Assembly: GCA_023151185.1 (NCBI GenBank)
Contig: JAKLJL010000002.1
Coordinates: forward strand, 124,001-188,000
Direction of reading: 5' to 3'
DNA: 64,000 nucleotides
From: Bacteroidota bacterium
GTDB lineage: Bacteria; Bacteroidota; JABWAT01
Part shown: one piece after another, positions 44,430 through 56,400 of the stretch
How the letters are laid out: the number at the start of each line of letters is the position of its first letter
Numbering within the stretch: position 1 is the stretch's first letter
Position numbers and translations under genes: made by a program
Notes under the pieces: generated by a model
The model's input: the letters and a program-made list of their open reading frames with translations, nothing else
Told to the model about the DNA's origin: nothing
The model's database searches: none

Positions 44430-45406
44430 TTCTTCAACTCTCTGATGAATAATTTAATTTTATTCCCGAATAGGTAATAAGCAGAGGTAACTAAAATTGA
44501 AAAAATAAAAATAAATACGGTTAGCAAACCTCTTTTTGGAGATGTTTTTAAGGTTGGAATTCCAGAATAATCAAGTACATCAAAAGTAATTTTTTCCCGT
44601 ATAGAGTTCAGTTTCACCATCTCATATTGTTTTTTTAGCTCTATCCATATTGCAGATGCAACTTCAATAAGCCTTATTAGCTGCTGTCGCTCTATTCGCA
44701 AGTCTGGAGATTCTGCCCAGTTCCTGTTAGTTTTATCAAAAGATTTTAATTCTTTTTCAAGCGTAAGCAAACTATCGTAAACTTCAGCAACTCTTGACTC
44801 CAAAAATATCATTTCTTCAGTTGATTTTGTTTTTCTGGTTTCACGGTTAAACTGATCCAGGAAGAATACTGCTCTATTCACCAATTCCTTACCAAACAGC
44901 GGGTCCCCCTTTACAACAGCAGAAATTCTGATTACGCCATTGGTCTTGGAGATCTCAACCTCAAATACATCTTCTCTAAGGGTTTTTAAAAGCTTGTTCC
45001 TTTGATCGGCTGCCGGGAACTGATCAGTGCTATCATATTCAATCTCATAAATATCATAAAGTGTTGTTAAGGTATCTATTTTGTAGAATTTCCATTTTTC
45101 ATCAATCAGTTTATCTAAAAGACGCTCAGAAAAAACAATATCCGGGTAAAGTTGATCACTATTAGTTGAGCCGGAAAGGTTAATTCCGACAAGAGAGGCA
45201 ACTGAAGAAAACTGAGAAAGTCCCCCTTCACTTTGATTAGGAAGAATTGTTACAGTTGCAGAGTATTTATTCGTGATCAATAGTGAAAGACCAGCAAATA
45301 TTATTGCAATTCCAATGGAGACCGTGAGGATTTTGAACTTTTTTTCGAACAGTGTGTTCAGTATTTCTCTAAAATCTACTTTTATGATATCATCTGCCGA
45401 ACTCAA
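44426..45406 (-). CDS. Wzz-type chain-length determinant protein
   Basis: A 326-residue inner-membrane protein with a hydrophobic helix near residues 27-49, a periplasmic region with coiled-coil character (residues about 180-260), and a C-terminal membrane helix (about 296-318) preceded by GIPTLKTSPKRG. This is the Wzz/PCP topology that governs polymer length with Wzy. The start is TTG at 45406, with AAAGG 8 bases upstream; no in-frame ATG is available nearby and the frame is closed by TAA further upstream. It is the promoter-proximal gene of the minus-strand polysaccharide cluster. There is no cytoplasmic tyrosine-kinase domain. Confidence 0.85.
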   Translation of the reverse strand: MSSADDIIKVDFREILNTLFEKKFKILTVSIGIAIIFAGLSLLITNKYSATVTILPNQSEGGLSQFSSVASLVGINLSGSTNSDQLYPDIVFSERLLDKLIDEKWKFYKIDTLTTLYDIYEIEYDSTDQFPAADQRNKLLKTLREDVFEVEISKTNGVIRISAVVKGDPLFGKELVNRAVFFLDQFNRETRKTKSTEEMIFLESRVAEVYDSLLTLEKELKSFDKTNRNWAESPDLRIERQQLIRLIEVASAIWIELKKQYEMVKLNSIREKITFDVLDYSGIPTLKTSPKRGLLTVFIFIFSILVTSAYYLFGNKIKLFIRELKK

Positions 45407-45988
45407 AACTGGTACCTTTCCAAACTTGGTTTTAACACCTATACACTCTTTTTAATCATGTGCAAAAAAAACAAAAATCCCATAATCGGAGTAAATGAGT
45501 CCTGAGACCGAAACTTTTGCCGGCTTACCCCACCTTACCGGGTTAGTTTACTTGAATAAATTCTATGTAAAGGCCTCTTTATAATTTACAGTTTTTTCGT
45601 ACAAAATGCCAAAAACTTGTGGAGGTTTATTTTTCCTCCTCCCCTTATTTTACACATTATCAGGAATTCGAAAGTTCTCTGAATGGTCGTCTTTCAGTTG
45701 TGATCCATACAAGACTGGTTTCCCCTATGCAAACTTCAAATAAAACAACATCAGGAAGGAATACCACCTAAATGAGGCTACTTTACCCGGTTATAACAGC
45801 CTCACCTACAGGTTACAGTTACTCCTTCCATCAACGGTAATTCTATAACCTACTCCCTGTTTATTACAATTTTCATAGCCTGCGGAAAGCTTCAGAATAC
45901 AGTTATTTATGATAACCAAATTGAAAACCATCTAAAAATCAAGTAAATTCCTTAACAATCAGTTTTATAAATACGAATACTTTTTTTA
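45407..45988. other. 582-base intergenic region between the polysaccharide locus and metH
   Basis: No supported gene. It holds the unidentified promoters of two divergent units. GGTTATA (45789-45795) and TATAACC (45844-45850) form a distant inverted repeat, and GGAGG-9 nt-CCTCC occurs near 45620. A search by eye for cobalamin and SAM riboswitch conserved boxes found only a weak resemblance near 45500. No good TAnnTTTG element was found. The region is AT-rich and low in CCGG, like the adjoining polysaccharide locus. Confidence 0.6.
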
Positions 45989-48900
45989 ATGAACACTATT
46001 AAAAACTTACTATTATCGCGAATACTCCTTCTTGACGGTGCGATGGGGACGATGATTCAACGGCATAAACTGGAAGAGGAAGATTTCCGTGGAAGTCAGT
46101 TTCAGAACCATCCGCATCCGGTAAAGGGAAACAATGACCTGCTGGTACTGACCCAGCCGGAGATTATTCTCAACATTCACCGGGCTTATCTGGATTCCGG
46201 GTCGGATATCATTGAAACCAATACGTTTAATTCAAATGCCTTTTCGCAGGCCGATTATCATCTTGAAGAAGAGGTTTACAACCTGAATCTGGCAGCAGCC
46301 CGGCTGGCCAAGCAGGCTTGTGCTGAATTTACGAACCTAACTCCTGAAAAGCCAAGATTTGCAGCCGGTGCCATTGGCCCGATGAATAAAACCCTTTCCC
46401 TTTCGCCGGATGTCAATGATCCCGGTTACAGGGCCGCAACATTTGACCAGATGGTTTCAGCCTATCTTGAGCAAATCAGAGGTCTTGCGGATGGCGGAGT
46501 CGATCTTTTTCTGGTAGAGACCATTTTTGATACCTTGAATGCAAAAGCTGCTTTATTTGCTCTCGATGAGTTTGCCTCCCAATCCGGCAAAAACATTCCG
46601 GTTATGATTTCCGGAACTATTGTCGATGCCTCTGGCAGAACACTTTCCGGTCAAACCCCTGAAGCTTTCCTGACGTCGGTCCTTCACACCAAAAATCTGT
46701 TATCTGTTGGGATTAATTGTGCCCTTGGTGCCCGGCAGATGCGCCCGTTTCTTGAAGAAATTGCCTCAAACTGCCCGGTTTTTGTAAGTGTTTATCCCAA
46801 TGCGGGGCTCCCGAATGCCTTTGGCGGTTACGATGAAACTCCGCATTCAATGGCCTGTGACCTTGCTGAATTTGCCGGTTCTGGTTTAGCCAACATTATC
46901 GGGGGCTGCTGCGGAACAACTCCCGACCACATCCGGCACATGGCCGATCATGTAAAGGGGCTCGAACCCAGAAAGCTCCCGGAACTGAACCCTTTCCTTA
47001 AACTTTCCGGGATGGAAACACTGACCATCCGGCCAGAGACCAATTTTGTAAATGTGGGTGAAAGAACCAACGTTACCGGATCCAGGAAATTTGCCCGCCT
47101 GATTCTGAACGGAAATTACGATGAGGCTTTGGCAATAGCCCGCCAGCAGGTTGAAAATGGAGCCCAGATAATCGACATCAACCTTGATGAAGGAATGCTT
47201 GACAGTGAAGCAGCTATGGTCCGGTTCCTGAACCTCCTAATGGCAGAGCCGGATATTGCCCGTGTTCCTGTTATGCTGGATTCCTCCAGATGGTCGGTCA
47301 TCGAAGCCGGGCTGAAATGCCTTCAGGGAAAAAGTATTGTAAACTCAATCAGCCTGAAAGAAGGTGAAAGTTCATTCAGGAAACTCGCCGGAAAAATCCG
47401 CCAATACGGCGCTGCGGTGGTTGTGATGGCCTTTGATGAAAACGGACAGGCTGATTCTTACGAACGCAGGATCCAAATCTGCAAAAGAGCCTACGATATT
47501 CTGGTTGATGAAATTGGCTTCCCGCCTCAGGACATCATTTTTGACCCGAACATCCTGACAGTTGCTACCGGAATTGAAGAGCATAACAATTATGCGGTTG
47601 ATTTTATCAAGGCAACAAAATGGATCAAGGAGAACCTGCCGCTTGCGAAGGTAAGTGGTGGGGTCAGCAATATATCCTTTTCTTTCAGAGGAAATGACCG
47701 GGTTCGTGAGGCTATGCATTCAGCCTTTCTTTACCATGCAATTCGTGCCGGCCTCGATATGGGAATTGTCAACGCCGGTCAGCTTGAGGTGTATGAGGAA
47801 ATTCCGAAGGACCTGCTGGAACGGGTGGAGGATGTGATTCTGAACCGGAGACCGGATGCAACAGAACGGCTGGTAGAATTTGCAGAAACCCTGAAGCAAT
47901 CCGAGAAAACAGAAAAAGTTCAGGAAGAATGGCGAAGTTCACCCGTTGAGGACCGGCTGAAACATGCCCTGATCAAAGGAATCGTTGAGTACATTGACCT
48001 GGATACTGAGGAGGCACTGCTTAAATATTCAGACCCGCTGAGAGTAATAGAAGGTCCGCTTATGTCAGGGATGACAGTTGTTGGTGATCTGTTTGGTGAA
48101 GGAAAAATGTTTCTTCCTCAGGTCGTAAAAAGCGCCCGTGTTATGAAAAAATCGGTTGCCTGGCTCATTCCACATATCGAAGAGCAAAAAAGGAAAAGTG
48201 CTGAGTCTAAATCGCGGGCAAAAGTTCTGCTCGCAACTGTAAAAGGAGACGTCCATGATATCGGAAAAAATATAGTTGGTGTTGTCCTTGGCTGCAATAA
48301 CTTTGATGTCATTGATTTGGGAGTTATGGTCCCATCAGACAAAATCCTTCAGGCAGCGAAAGATCATCAGGTCGATATTATCGGATTAAGCGGACTCATT
48401 ACACCCTCTCTCGATGAAATGGTCCACGTGGCAAAAGAAATGGAACGTAATGGTTTTACAGTTCCTTTGCTGATCGGCGGAGCAACAACTTCCAGAATCC
48501 ATACCGCAGTAAAAATTGCACCACAGTACAGCCATCCGGTTGTTCATGTACTCGACGCATCACGGTCAGTCCCTGTTGTGAATACTCTGGTAACTCCTGA
48601 GTTGAAAAACCGGTTTCTCGATGAGCTTGAGGCAGATTATTCCAGGTTACGGGAAAACCACGCCGCCCGTCAGCAGGACTTAAAACTTCTTTCCCTTTCC
48701 GATGCAAGAAAAAACAGATTGCAGACAAACTGGGAAACCTATACGCCCCCTTGTCCTTCGAAACCCGGAATAACGGTATTAAAAAATTACCCGCTTGAAG
48801 AAATCCGGGAATTCATTGACTGGACGCCATTTTTCCAGACCTGGCAAATGGACGGAAAATTTCCAGCCATTCTGGACGATCCGGAAAAGGGCCCTGAGGC

Positions 48901-49660
48901 ACGAAAACTGTTCGGGGACGCCAATTCCCTGCTGGATGAACTCATCTCCAGAAAAAAGCTTCGGGCTGATGCTGTTTTTGGGCTTTACCCGGCACAGTCT
49001 GCAGGCGATGATATTCTTGTTTATACCGATGAAACCCGGGCTGACCTTTTTGTCAGGTTTCACACACTCAGACAGCAGTCGCAAAAATCTTCAGGGCAGG
49101 CAAATAAAGCTCTGGCCGATTATATTGCCCCGGCAGAATCCGGAAAACCAGATTATCTGGGCGGATTCGCCTTAACAACCGGTATTGGTCTGGATCGGAT
49201 CATAGCTGATTTTGAATCCCGCCAGGATGAATATTCAGTTATTTTAGCCAAATCAGTTGCAGACCGGTTAGCCGAGGCGTTTGCTGAACTGCTTCACAGA
49301 AAAATTCGGACTGAATTCTGGGGATATTCACCCGGTGAGTCCTTAAACCTGAAAGATGTCCTGACAGAAAAATATCAGGGAATCCGGCCTGCACCCGGGT
49401 ACCCAGCCTGTCCGGATCATACCGAAAAACTCACTCTCTGGAAATGGCTGGATGCCGAAAGATATACGGGAATCAGGCTGACCGAATCGCTTGCAATGAC
49501 ACCGGCTTCTTCAATCTGCGGTTGGTATTTTTCACATCCAGAATCAGATTATTTTGGCCTTGGCAAAATCGGAAAGGATCAGGTGGCTGATTATTCAGAA
49601 AGAAAAAGGCAAAGTACAGAAGAAACCGAGAAATGGCTGGGCCAGGTTTTGGGTTATTGA
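45989..49660 (+). CDS. metH: Methionine synthase, cobalamin-dependent
   Basis: A 1223-residue enzyme that transfers a methyl group from methyltetrahydrofolate through methylcobalamin to homocysteine. All four modules are present: the homocysteine/zinc domain ([11 protein letters not shown]; zinc ligands Cys244, Cys307 and Cys308, matching E. coli 247, 310 and 311), the pterin domain ([14 protein letters not shown]), the cobalamin domain with its DxHxxG motif (His756; E. coli His759), and the C-terminal activation domain that binds SAM ([41 protein letters not shown]). The ATG lies in an AT-rich context with a weak ribosome-binding site. No riboswitch was found upstream. Confidence 0.97.
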   Translation: MNTIKNLLLSRILLLDGAMGTMIQRHKLEEEDFRGSQFQNHPHPVKGNNDLLVLTQPEIILNIHRAYLDSGSDIIETNTFNSNAFSQADYHLEEEVYNLNLAAARLAKQACAEFTNLTPEKPRFAAGAIGPMNKTLSLSPDVNDPGYRAATFDQMVSAYLEQIRGLADGGVDLFLVETIFDTLNAKAALFALDEFASQSGKNIPVMISGTIVDASGRTLSGQTPEAFLTSVLHTKNLLSVGINCALGARQMRPFLEEIASNCPVFVSVYPNAGLPNAFGGYDETPHSMACDLAEFAGSGLANIIGGCCGTTPDHIRHMADHVKGLEPRKLPELNPFLKLSGMETLTIRPETNFVNVGERTNVTGSRKFARLILNGNYDEALAIARQQVENGAQIIDINLDEGMLDSEAAMVRFLNLLMAEPDIARVPVMLDSSRWSVIEAGLKCLQGKSIVNSISLKEGESSFRKLAGKIRQYGAAVVVMAFDENGQADSYERRIQICKRAYDILVDEIGFPPQDIIFDPNILTVATGIEEHNNYAVDFIKATKWIKENLPLAKVSGGVSNISFSFRGNDRVREAMHSAFLYHAIRAGLDMGIVNAGQLEVYEEIPKDLLERVEDVILNRRPDATERLVEFAETLKQSEKTEKVQEEWRSSPVEDRLKHALIKGIVEYIDLDTEEALLKYSDPLRVIEGPLMSGMTVVGDLFGEGKMFLPQVVKSARVMKKSVAWLIPHIEEQKRKSAESKSRAKVLLATVKGDVHDIGKNIVGVVLGCNNFDVIDLGVMVPSDKILQAAKDHQVDIIGLSGLITPSLDEMVHVAKEMERNGFTVPLLIGGATTSRIHTAVKIAPQYSHPVVHVLDASRSVPVVNTLVTPELKNRFLDELEADYSRLRENHAARQQDLKLLSLSDARKNRLQTNWETYTPPCPSKPGITVLKNYPLEEIREFIDWTPFFQTWQMDGKFPAILDDPEKGPEARKLFGDANSLLDELISRKKLRADAVFGLYPAQSAGDDILVYTDETRADLFVRFHTLRQQSQKSSGQANKALADYIAPAESGKPDYLGGFALTTGIGLDRIIADFESRQDEYSVILAKSVADRLAEAFAELLHRKIRTEFWGYSPGESLNLKDVLTEKYQGIRPAPGYPACPDHTEKLTLWKWLDAERYTGIRLTESLAMTPASSICGWYFSHPESDYFGLGKIGKDQVADYSERKRQSTEETEKWLGQVLGY

Positions 49661-49767
49661 GGCCGGTCACAAAAAAGGAGAGAATCGGGTTACTTTATTT
49701 CTTTTTTATTTGGCTGATCAGTGGTATATTGAGAAAAATCAATTATTAAGTAATCAGGCCACTTCAG

Positions 49768-52700
49768 ATGCGCTTCGGAGTTTTGCTTTTTGGAGTTTTC
49801 CATTACCTGCCCCTTCTCAGTCAGGTTTTTACAGGAACTCCCGAGCATTTTACCATCCGTGAAGGTCTTTCACAAAGCACTGTCAACCGGATCGCCCAGG
49901 ATAGTCTTGGGTTTATCTGGATTGGAACTCAGGACGGACTGAACCGTTTCGATGGTTACCAGTTCAAGGTATTTAAACATGATCCCGAAGATTCTGCCTC
50001 TATTTCTGATAACTATTTTCAGGATCTTAAAACTGACGGAAACGGTAATCTCTGGCTGTTAACCTCACAGGGGATCGACCGGTTTAACCCGGTAACCGAA
50101 AAAGCAGTTCATTATACCCCTCTGCTGAAGCAGATTCCAAACTGGTCACCGCTTCAAACCAGTTCACTATACATTGCCCCATTGAATAATCTGGTTTTTT
50201 TAGGTGGTTCTTCCGGATTGATTGTTCTGAATCCATCAAGTGGGCTGGTGAAACGGTTTCAGTCACAAAGCGGTAATCCCAAATCACTGATTTCCAATTC
50301 AATTCATACGGTATTCGAAGATCCGGACGGAAGAATCTGGATTGGAACCCGTCAGGGAATCAGTCAGTACTTCCCGCAGACCGAAGAGTTCAGATTTTAC
50401 CCGCCGCCTGTACTGGCAGCAGGAAATAAAAAATTTGCCGGCGGGACGCTGAACTCGATTCATCTGGATAAAAAAAACCAGATGTGGTTGGCCGGTTCTG
50501 CAGGTTTGCATTTATTTGACCGGATGACTGAGCAATATTACCATTTTCCGGTTCCCATCCCCCCACTGTCAAACGGACCGGCACCCTCCATCCTTGATTT
50601 TGCCGAAGATAATTCAGGAAATTTCTGGCTCCTGACCTATGGGGCAGGTCTTCAGATCTACTCACCGGCCTCAGGAAAAGTCATTGCTTCGGTAACGGTT
50701 GAATCTTCCCGGAAAAAACTGGGGTCCAATTTTCTGAATTCCATCTTTCGGGACCGTTCCGGCTTAATCTGGACGGGTTCAGATGGCGCCGGGCTAACCA
50801 GGTTCGATCCCAGAAAACCCAAATTTCACCTGATAACTCAGGAAACACACTCATTGTCGGATCCTGTCTCCATGTCTGTGGTCGAGGATCGGAAAGGAAA
50901 CCTCTGGGTAGGTTCCTTTGGTGCCGGAATTACCGTTTTTAATCCCGATAAAACGGTAGTGTCCCATTTGACAGCCGGTCCTGACCCGGTCAGAAACCTG
51001 CAGAGCAACCAGGTCATGATCATTTATCCGGATAAATCCGGGATGATCTGGATTGGTACACAGGATCAGGGCCTTTCCAGACTTGACCCTGAAACCCGGC
51101 GGATTTCCCGTTATCCGCTTCCATCAATAATCAGCCCGGGTTCATTTGCTGTTATGGTCATATCAGCCTGCGAAACAACTTCCGGGGATTTCCTGATCGG
51201 GACCACTCAGGGGGTTTTTCTGTTCAACCGGGAAAAGGATCATTTCGAACCGTTTAAACCGGGTCTTTTGCCTTCCTTCCCGACAAACTCCATAAAAGAA
51301 ATCGGCTCCACTCTTTATTTCAGTACCGATAATGGTCTTGTTGAAATGCCGGTTTCAGGTGGCAGAGTTAAGATCAGAACTCATTCTGAAGCTGATAACT
51401 CAACTCTGAGCCAAAACACGGTTAACTATACCGGAACTGACTCAGAAAACAGAATATGGGTATGTACAGCCCGGGGTTTAAATTTGTATTCTACCGAATC
51501 CGGAACCTTCAAACGGTATTTTGAAAAAGAAGGCCTTCCAAGCTCATTTATTTATGGATTTCTGCCCGATGATGCAGGAAATCTCTGGCTCAGCACCAAT
51601 GCAGGAATTGTCCGGTTTTCTCCGGATAAGGATAAACAAAACCAAATCCGGATTTATGATGAGAGTGACGGACTGCAAAGCAATGAGTTTAATCAGGGTG
51701 CCTTCAGCATTGGTCAGAACACCGGGTATTATTACTTTGGCGGAATAAACGGAATCAATTACTTTAACCCAGCCGAAATTGCAGACAATCCGCATGTTCC
51801 GCCTGTCATTATTTCCGGATTCAAAAAACTCGATACCCAGGAAAACCTTCTGCCTTATCTAAACTCGGAACGGGTTCTTCAAATCAGTTATCAGGATTAT
51901 TTCTTCTCATTTGAGTTTGCTGCACTCGATTTTACCAATCCAGGGAAAAACCAGTACATGTATAAACTGGAAGGGTTCGACAAGGACTGGATCAGAACAG
52001 GCTCCAGACGGTTTATTACCTTTACCAATCTGGATCCGGGACATTATGTCCTTTGGATCAGAGGATCCAACAATGATGGTGTCTGGAATGAAGCCGGTCT
52101 GAAAATCAACCTAGAAATCATTCCGCCATATTACAAGACAACCTGGTTTTACCTGATGGTGACCCTGCTGCTTATCACCGGAATTACGGGCTACATCCGA
52201 TACAGAGCACTTCACCTGCAAAGAAAAAATGCCGAACTGGAAACCCTTGTCAGAGAAAAAACGACCCAGCTTTCAGAAAGTTATGAGCAACTCAGGATCA
52301 GCCAGGAAAAACTGGTTCAAACCGAGAAAATGAGAGTTTTGGGTCAACTTTCCAGCGGAATTGCCCATGACATCAATAATATTCTTTCAATTATTTTGGG
52401 TTCTGCAAGCCTGCTTGCCAGAAAAGTAAGGGAGGAACAGCATTTACAAAAGGTCGGCATCATTGAAAAAGCTGCTTTAGATGGCGCTTACATTATCAGC
52501 CGGCTGCAGGATTTCAGCAAGCAGCAAAAGGAAAACCACCTGATCAAAACTGATGTCTATGCAATTCTTGGGGATGTGATTGAAATGACTTCCTATAAGA
52601 TTGCAGACCGGACCCGAAAAGAAAACATAACCATTACGGTCCAGGATAACCGGAAAGAAATTCCGCCGGTACTTGGAAACCCATCAGAACTCAGATCCGG

Positions 52701-53430
52701 TTTTAATAACCTGGTTCTGAACGCCATTGATGCACTCGAAACCAACGGCGAGATCCGGATATCATCGTCGAGGAAAGGCCGGAATCATATTCAGATCCGG
52801 ATAGAGGATACCGGTACCGGTATGGATGAAGAGACTCAGAAGAGAATTTTTGAGCCCTTTTTCACGACCAAGGGAATAAAAGGCTCAGGCCTGGGGTTAA
52901 GCCAGGTTTTCGGAACTATATCGCGCCACAACGGGACCATTGAAGTACAAAGCAAACCAGGAGCCGGCACCGTTTTTACCGTTTCCCTTCCGGTCTATTC
53001 AGAAACCAGTCCCGCGGATATGGAATTACTTCCCGCAGGTCGGGAAGAAAAACATCTCAATACGCGCGGGTCTATTCTAGTACTTGAAGATGAAGAGGAA
53101 ATCCGGTCAATTTACCAGCAAATCCTTGAAGACCTGCAGTTGCACGGAATTTATTCCCCAACCGGAGAAGAGGCCCTTTCTGTCTGGGATCACCACCATG
53201 ATCAAATCAGTCTGATTATTTCTGATATTGGTCTTCCCGGAATTTCAGGTTGGGATTTTATCCGGGAAATCAGGAAAACAAATCAAATTATACCCATTTT
53301 GGTCATTACCGGATGGGGAAATGAACTTCAGCCGCAGCAAATCAAAGATCTGAATGTGACCAAAGTAATTACAAAACCGTTTACCCTTCATCAACTGGTA
53401 AATGAAATCCAGCAGATCCTGCCTGAATAA
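49768..53430 (+). CDS. Hybrid sensor histidine kinase with beta-propeller sensor and C-terminal receiver
   Basis: A 1220-residue membrane sensor. A signal/anchor segment (1-20) is followed by an extracytoplasmic region built from repeated reg_prop blades (W.GT..GL.RFD and similar) to about residue 670, then a Y_Y_Y domain (about 690-780), a membrane helix (about 787-810), a coiled-coil dimerisation region, HisKA with phospho-acceptor His867 in GIAHDINNI, an ATPase domain with N, DTGTGMDEE and GSGLGLSQ boxes, and a C-terminal receiver with Asp1153. Such kinases in Bacteroidota sense glycans, though most of those have an AraC-type output, which is missing here. It starts a run of three kinase genes (18-base gap to the next stop-to-start). 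A weak ribosome-binding site precedes ATG 49768. Confidence 0.93.
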   Translation: MRFGVLLFGVFHYLPLLSQVFTGTPEHFTIREGLSQSTVNRIAQDSLGFIWIGTQDGLNRFDGYQFKVFKHDPEDSASISDNYFQDLKTDGNGNLWLLTSQGIDRFNPVTEKAVHYTPLLKQIPNWSPLQTSSLYIAPLNNLVFLGGSSGLIVLNPSSGLVKRFQSQSGNPKSLISNSIHTVFEDPDGRIWIGTRQGISQYFPQTEEFRFYPPPVLAAGNKKFAGGTLNSIHLDKKNQMWLAGSAGLHLFDRMTEQYYHFPVPIPPLSNGPAPSILDFAEDNSGNFWLLTYGAGLQIYSPASGKVIASVTVESSRKKLGSNFLNSIFRDRSGLIWTGSDGAGLTRFDPRKPKFHLITQETHSLSDPVSMSVVEDRKGNLWVGSFGAGITVFNPDKTVVSHLTAGPDPVRNLQSNQVMIIYPDKSGMIWIGTQDQGLSRLDPETRRISRYPLPSIISPGSFAVMVISACETTSGDFLIGTTQGVFLFNREKDHFEPFKPGLLPSFPTNSIKEIGSTLYFSTDNGLVEMPVSGGRVKIRTHSEADNSTLSQNTVNYTGTDSENRIWVCTARGLNLYSTESGTFKRYFEKEGLPSSFIYGFLPDDAGNLWLSTNAGIVRFSPDKDKQNQIRIYDESDGLQSNEFNQGAFSIGQNTGYYYFGGINGINYFNPAEIADNPHVPPVIISGFKKLDTQENLLPYLNSERVLQISYQDYFFSFEFAALDFTNPGKNQYMYKLEGFDKDWIRTGSRRFITFTNLDPGHYVLWIRGSNNDGVWNEAGLKINLEIIPPYYKTTWFYLMVTLLLITGITGYIRYRALHLQRKNAELETLVREKTTQLSESYEQLRISQEKLVQTEKMRVLGQLSSGIAHDINNILSIILGSASLLARKVREEQHLQKVGIIEKAALDGAYIISRLQDFSKQQKENHLIKTDVYAILGDVIEMTSYKIADRTRKENITITVQDNRKEIPPVLGNPSELRSGFNNLVLNAIDALETNGEIRISSSRKGRNHIQIRIEDTGTGMDEETQKRIFEPFFTTKGIKGSGLGLSQVFGTISRHNGTIEVQSKPGAGTVFTVSLPVYSETSPADMELLPAGREEKHLNTRGSILVLEDEEEIRSIYQQILEDLQLHGIYSPTGEEALSVWDHHHDQISLIISDIGLPGISGWDFIREIRKTNQIIPILVITGWGNELQPQQIKDLNVTKVITKPFTLHQLVNEIQQILPE

Positions 53431-53451
53431 TCTGGAAATGGAGGGATTTTG

Positions 53452-56400
53452 ATGCTGACCGCCCGATTCCCGTTCAACCAAAGTTGCTGGCTTGCTTTTT
53501 TCTTTTTCCTTTTTCCCTTTTTTCGGTCTGAAGCCCAACTGCAAAGTCTTAGAATTGCCAGATATTCTGTTGAAAACGGGCTTTCTCAAAATTCTGTCCT
53601 CGATATTCTCCAGGACCGGCAGGGCTTTCTTTGGCTGGCGACTCAGGATGGATTAAACCGGTTTGACGGATACAAATTCCATATTTTGAGAAGTGACTTA
53701 AAAGCCCGGATAAATATTTCGGACAATCATGTCAGGGCACTTTATCAGGATAAAAAGTTAAATCTCTGGATCGGCACATTTGGCGGCGGAATCACTGTAC
53801 TTCCTTCAGACGGATCCAAACCGGTTAAATATGAGAAAGGTGACGATCCCGGAAGCCTGAGTGACCAGTTTATTCTGAAATTTGTTTCCGACTACCAGGA
53901 TAATCTCTGGATTCTGACCCGGGATAACGGACTTAACCGGTGGAATCCCCTATCCGGGAATTTTTCACGGTTTCTCTTTTCAGGTGATCCTGGACTCAAA
54001 GGTGTAATCCCAAGGCTTACCGATTTACTTCCCATGCCGGACGGAAAAATTCTGGTTGGAACTGAATCAAACGGAACTCTTATTTTCTCTCCTGATTCCG
54101 GAAATGTCCGGTTTCTCGATCAGGAGAAAGGCTTAACGGTCAATCGGGCACAGACAGTCAATTCCCTGTTCTCACCAGATAAAAACACAGTGTGGATCGG
54201 AACAGATGCCGGATTAAAAATTTTCACCTACCCGGAGTTTAAAGCCCTTCCCCTGCCCGCCGTCCTGAAAACCAGCCAATTTACAAATGCCCGGATTTCA
54301 AGAATGTTCAAAGATTCCCGATCAGTGATTTGGGTGGGAACCAACGGGCAGGGGCTTTTCAGGCTTCAGCCAGGCACTTCTTCACTACTCCGGTTTCAGG
54401 GAAATCAAAACCGTCAGGAAGATCTTTCAGATAACAACATCCGGTCTATCTTTGAAGACCATGCAGGAAATATCTGGGTTGGAACATACTCGGGCGGGCT
54501 CAATAAAATAAATGAAAGGTCGAGACTTTTCGATCATTTCAAAGACAATACCGGGCTCAACAATTCTGTTGTTTCGATTTTCGAACATCCGGTTTCAGGT
54601 GAAATTTTTGCCGGTACCTTTGGTGACGGGCTTTTGGTTTTTAATCCGGAAAGGAATACGGTTCAACGGCTTCATGCTGATTCCGGGCCGGTGAAAAGCG
54701 GATATGATGAGGTAATGGCAATCCAGCCTCTTGATAGCCGGTATCTTCTGGTTGGGACGTACAACGGGATTTATGTCCTGGATCTCAGATCAAGGAAATT
54801 TCTCCCTGCCGGAAAGTTCTGGGGAATTTCTGACCCCTTTAACGGACAGAAAATCCGGGCAATTGCAAAAGATAAAAAGGGAGTGTTCTGGATAGCCAGC
54901 CTTGGATCCGGATTGTTTTCTCTGGATCCTGTTTCCCAAAAAATTGTAAATTATTCTGCTTCAGATCTGTCACCGGTGAAATTACCATCAAATGATGCAG
55001 TTTCCCTTCTGGCCGATTCCAAAGGATGGATCTGGGTTGGTACGTACGGTTCAGGATTAATCCGGCTAAACCCGGAAACAAAAACTATCTTTCATTTTCT
55101 TCCTCAAAAACCGGACACCTTTTCCCTGAGCAGTCATTTTGTTCTGGGCATGGAAGAAGACAATTCCGGGAAAATCTGGATTGGAACCCGGGATGGTCTG
55201 AATTTATTTGAGGCAGAAACCCGGCGGTTTCATCATTTCCATGAACTGAACGGCCTTTCAAACAACATTGTGTATGCAATCTCGGCAGATACAAGGAACC
55301 AAATCTGGGCGAGTACCAATAACGGAATCACCCTTTTGCACCAAATAACCGAAGGAAAATGGAGTCTCAGGTCCTTTGATCAGAGTGACGGTCTGCAGAG
55401 CAATGAGTTCAACACCGGTGCTGTTTACAAATCGGCAAACGGGTTCTTCTATTTTGGCGGAATAAACGGCGTCAACCGGTTTTTACCGGATTCCATCTCC
55501 GAAATCAAAAATCCGCCCCTTCTTGCCTTAACTTCGGTTCAGATCGGGACATCAGCTCTTCCATTCTCCTTCCCACCGATTTCAAGGATAGATCTGCCAG
55601 CCGGTGTACCCGATTTTAATATCGAATATGCTGCACTTGAATTTATCAACCCGGTCCGGAATTTATATTCCTACCGCCTAAAGGGATTTGATAAAGGCTG
55701 GATTGAAGCCGGCACCCGCAGGTTTGCAAGTTATACCAATCTCCCGCCGGGCGATTATGAATTTCAGCTTAGGGCTACAAATTATGCCGGGGTTCCCTCC
55801 GACTCAATATTAACAATTCCGGTCTCGGCTGAAACCCCCTGGTGGAGGACCTGGGTTGCTTTTGTTTTCTACTCCCTTCTGACTGGACTGGTAATCTGGC
55901 TGATCGTCCGGGCAAGAAGTAAAAAACTGGCTGCCGAGAACAAAATTCTTGAAGAACGGATTCGGGCAAAGACTCAGGAATTGATGACCCGAACGGATGA
56001 GTTGGAAAACAGTTATGCACAGCTAAGGTTGTCACAGTCATACCTTGTTCAATCAGAAAAAATGGCCAGTCTGGGAACTTTGGTTGCTGGTGTGGCACAT
56101 GAAATCAACAACCCGGTCAATTTTATTACGTCCAGTATTGAACCCCTTCGCCAGGATGTTACCGATATTCAAAACCTGCTGACCGGTTATACGGACCTCA
56201 TCCGGACTGCCGGTGAGCTTATCCGTTCAGATAATGAGGGTTCCGCTGAGAAAATCCGGGAAATTATTTTCCAGCTTGAATCCATGAGCTCACCCGCTGA
56301 TTTTGCAGATTTATGCGCGGAAATCGACGTCCTTCTCAAAGGAATCGAGTCTGGCACCCAAAGAACCTCTGAAATCGTGAAAAGTCTCCGGAATTTTTCT

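Noticed and set aside
45490-45560. Possible B12 riboswitch upstream of metH (a GAGTCCTGAGACCG stretch resembling the B12 box)
   Set aside because: Only a partial resemblance to one conserved box; the other conserved elements and paired regions were not found.
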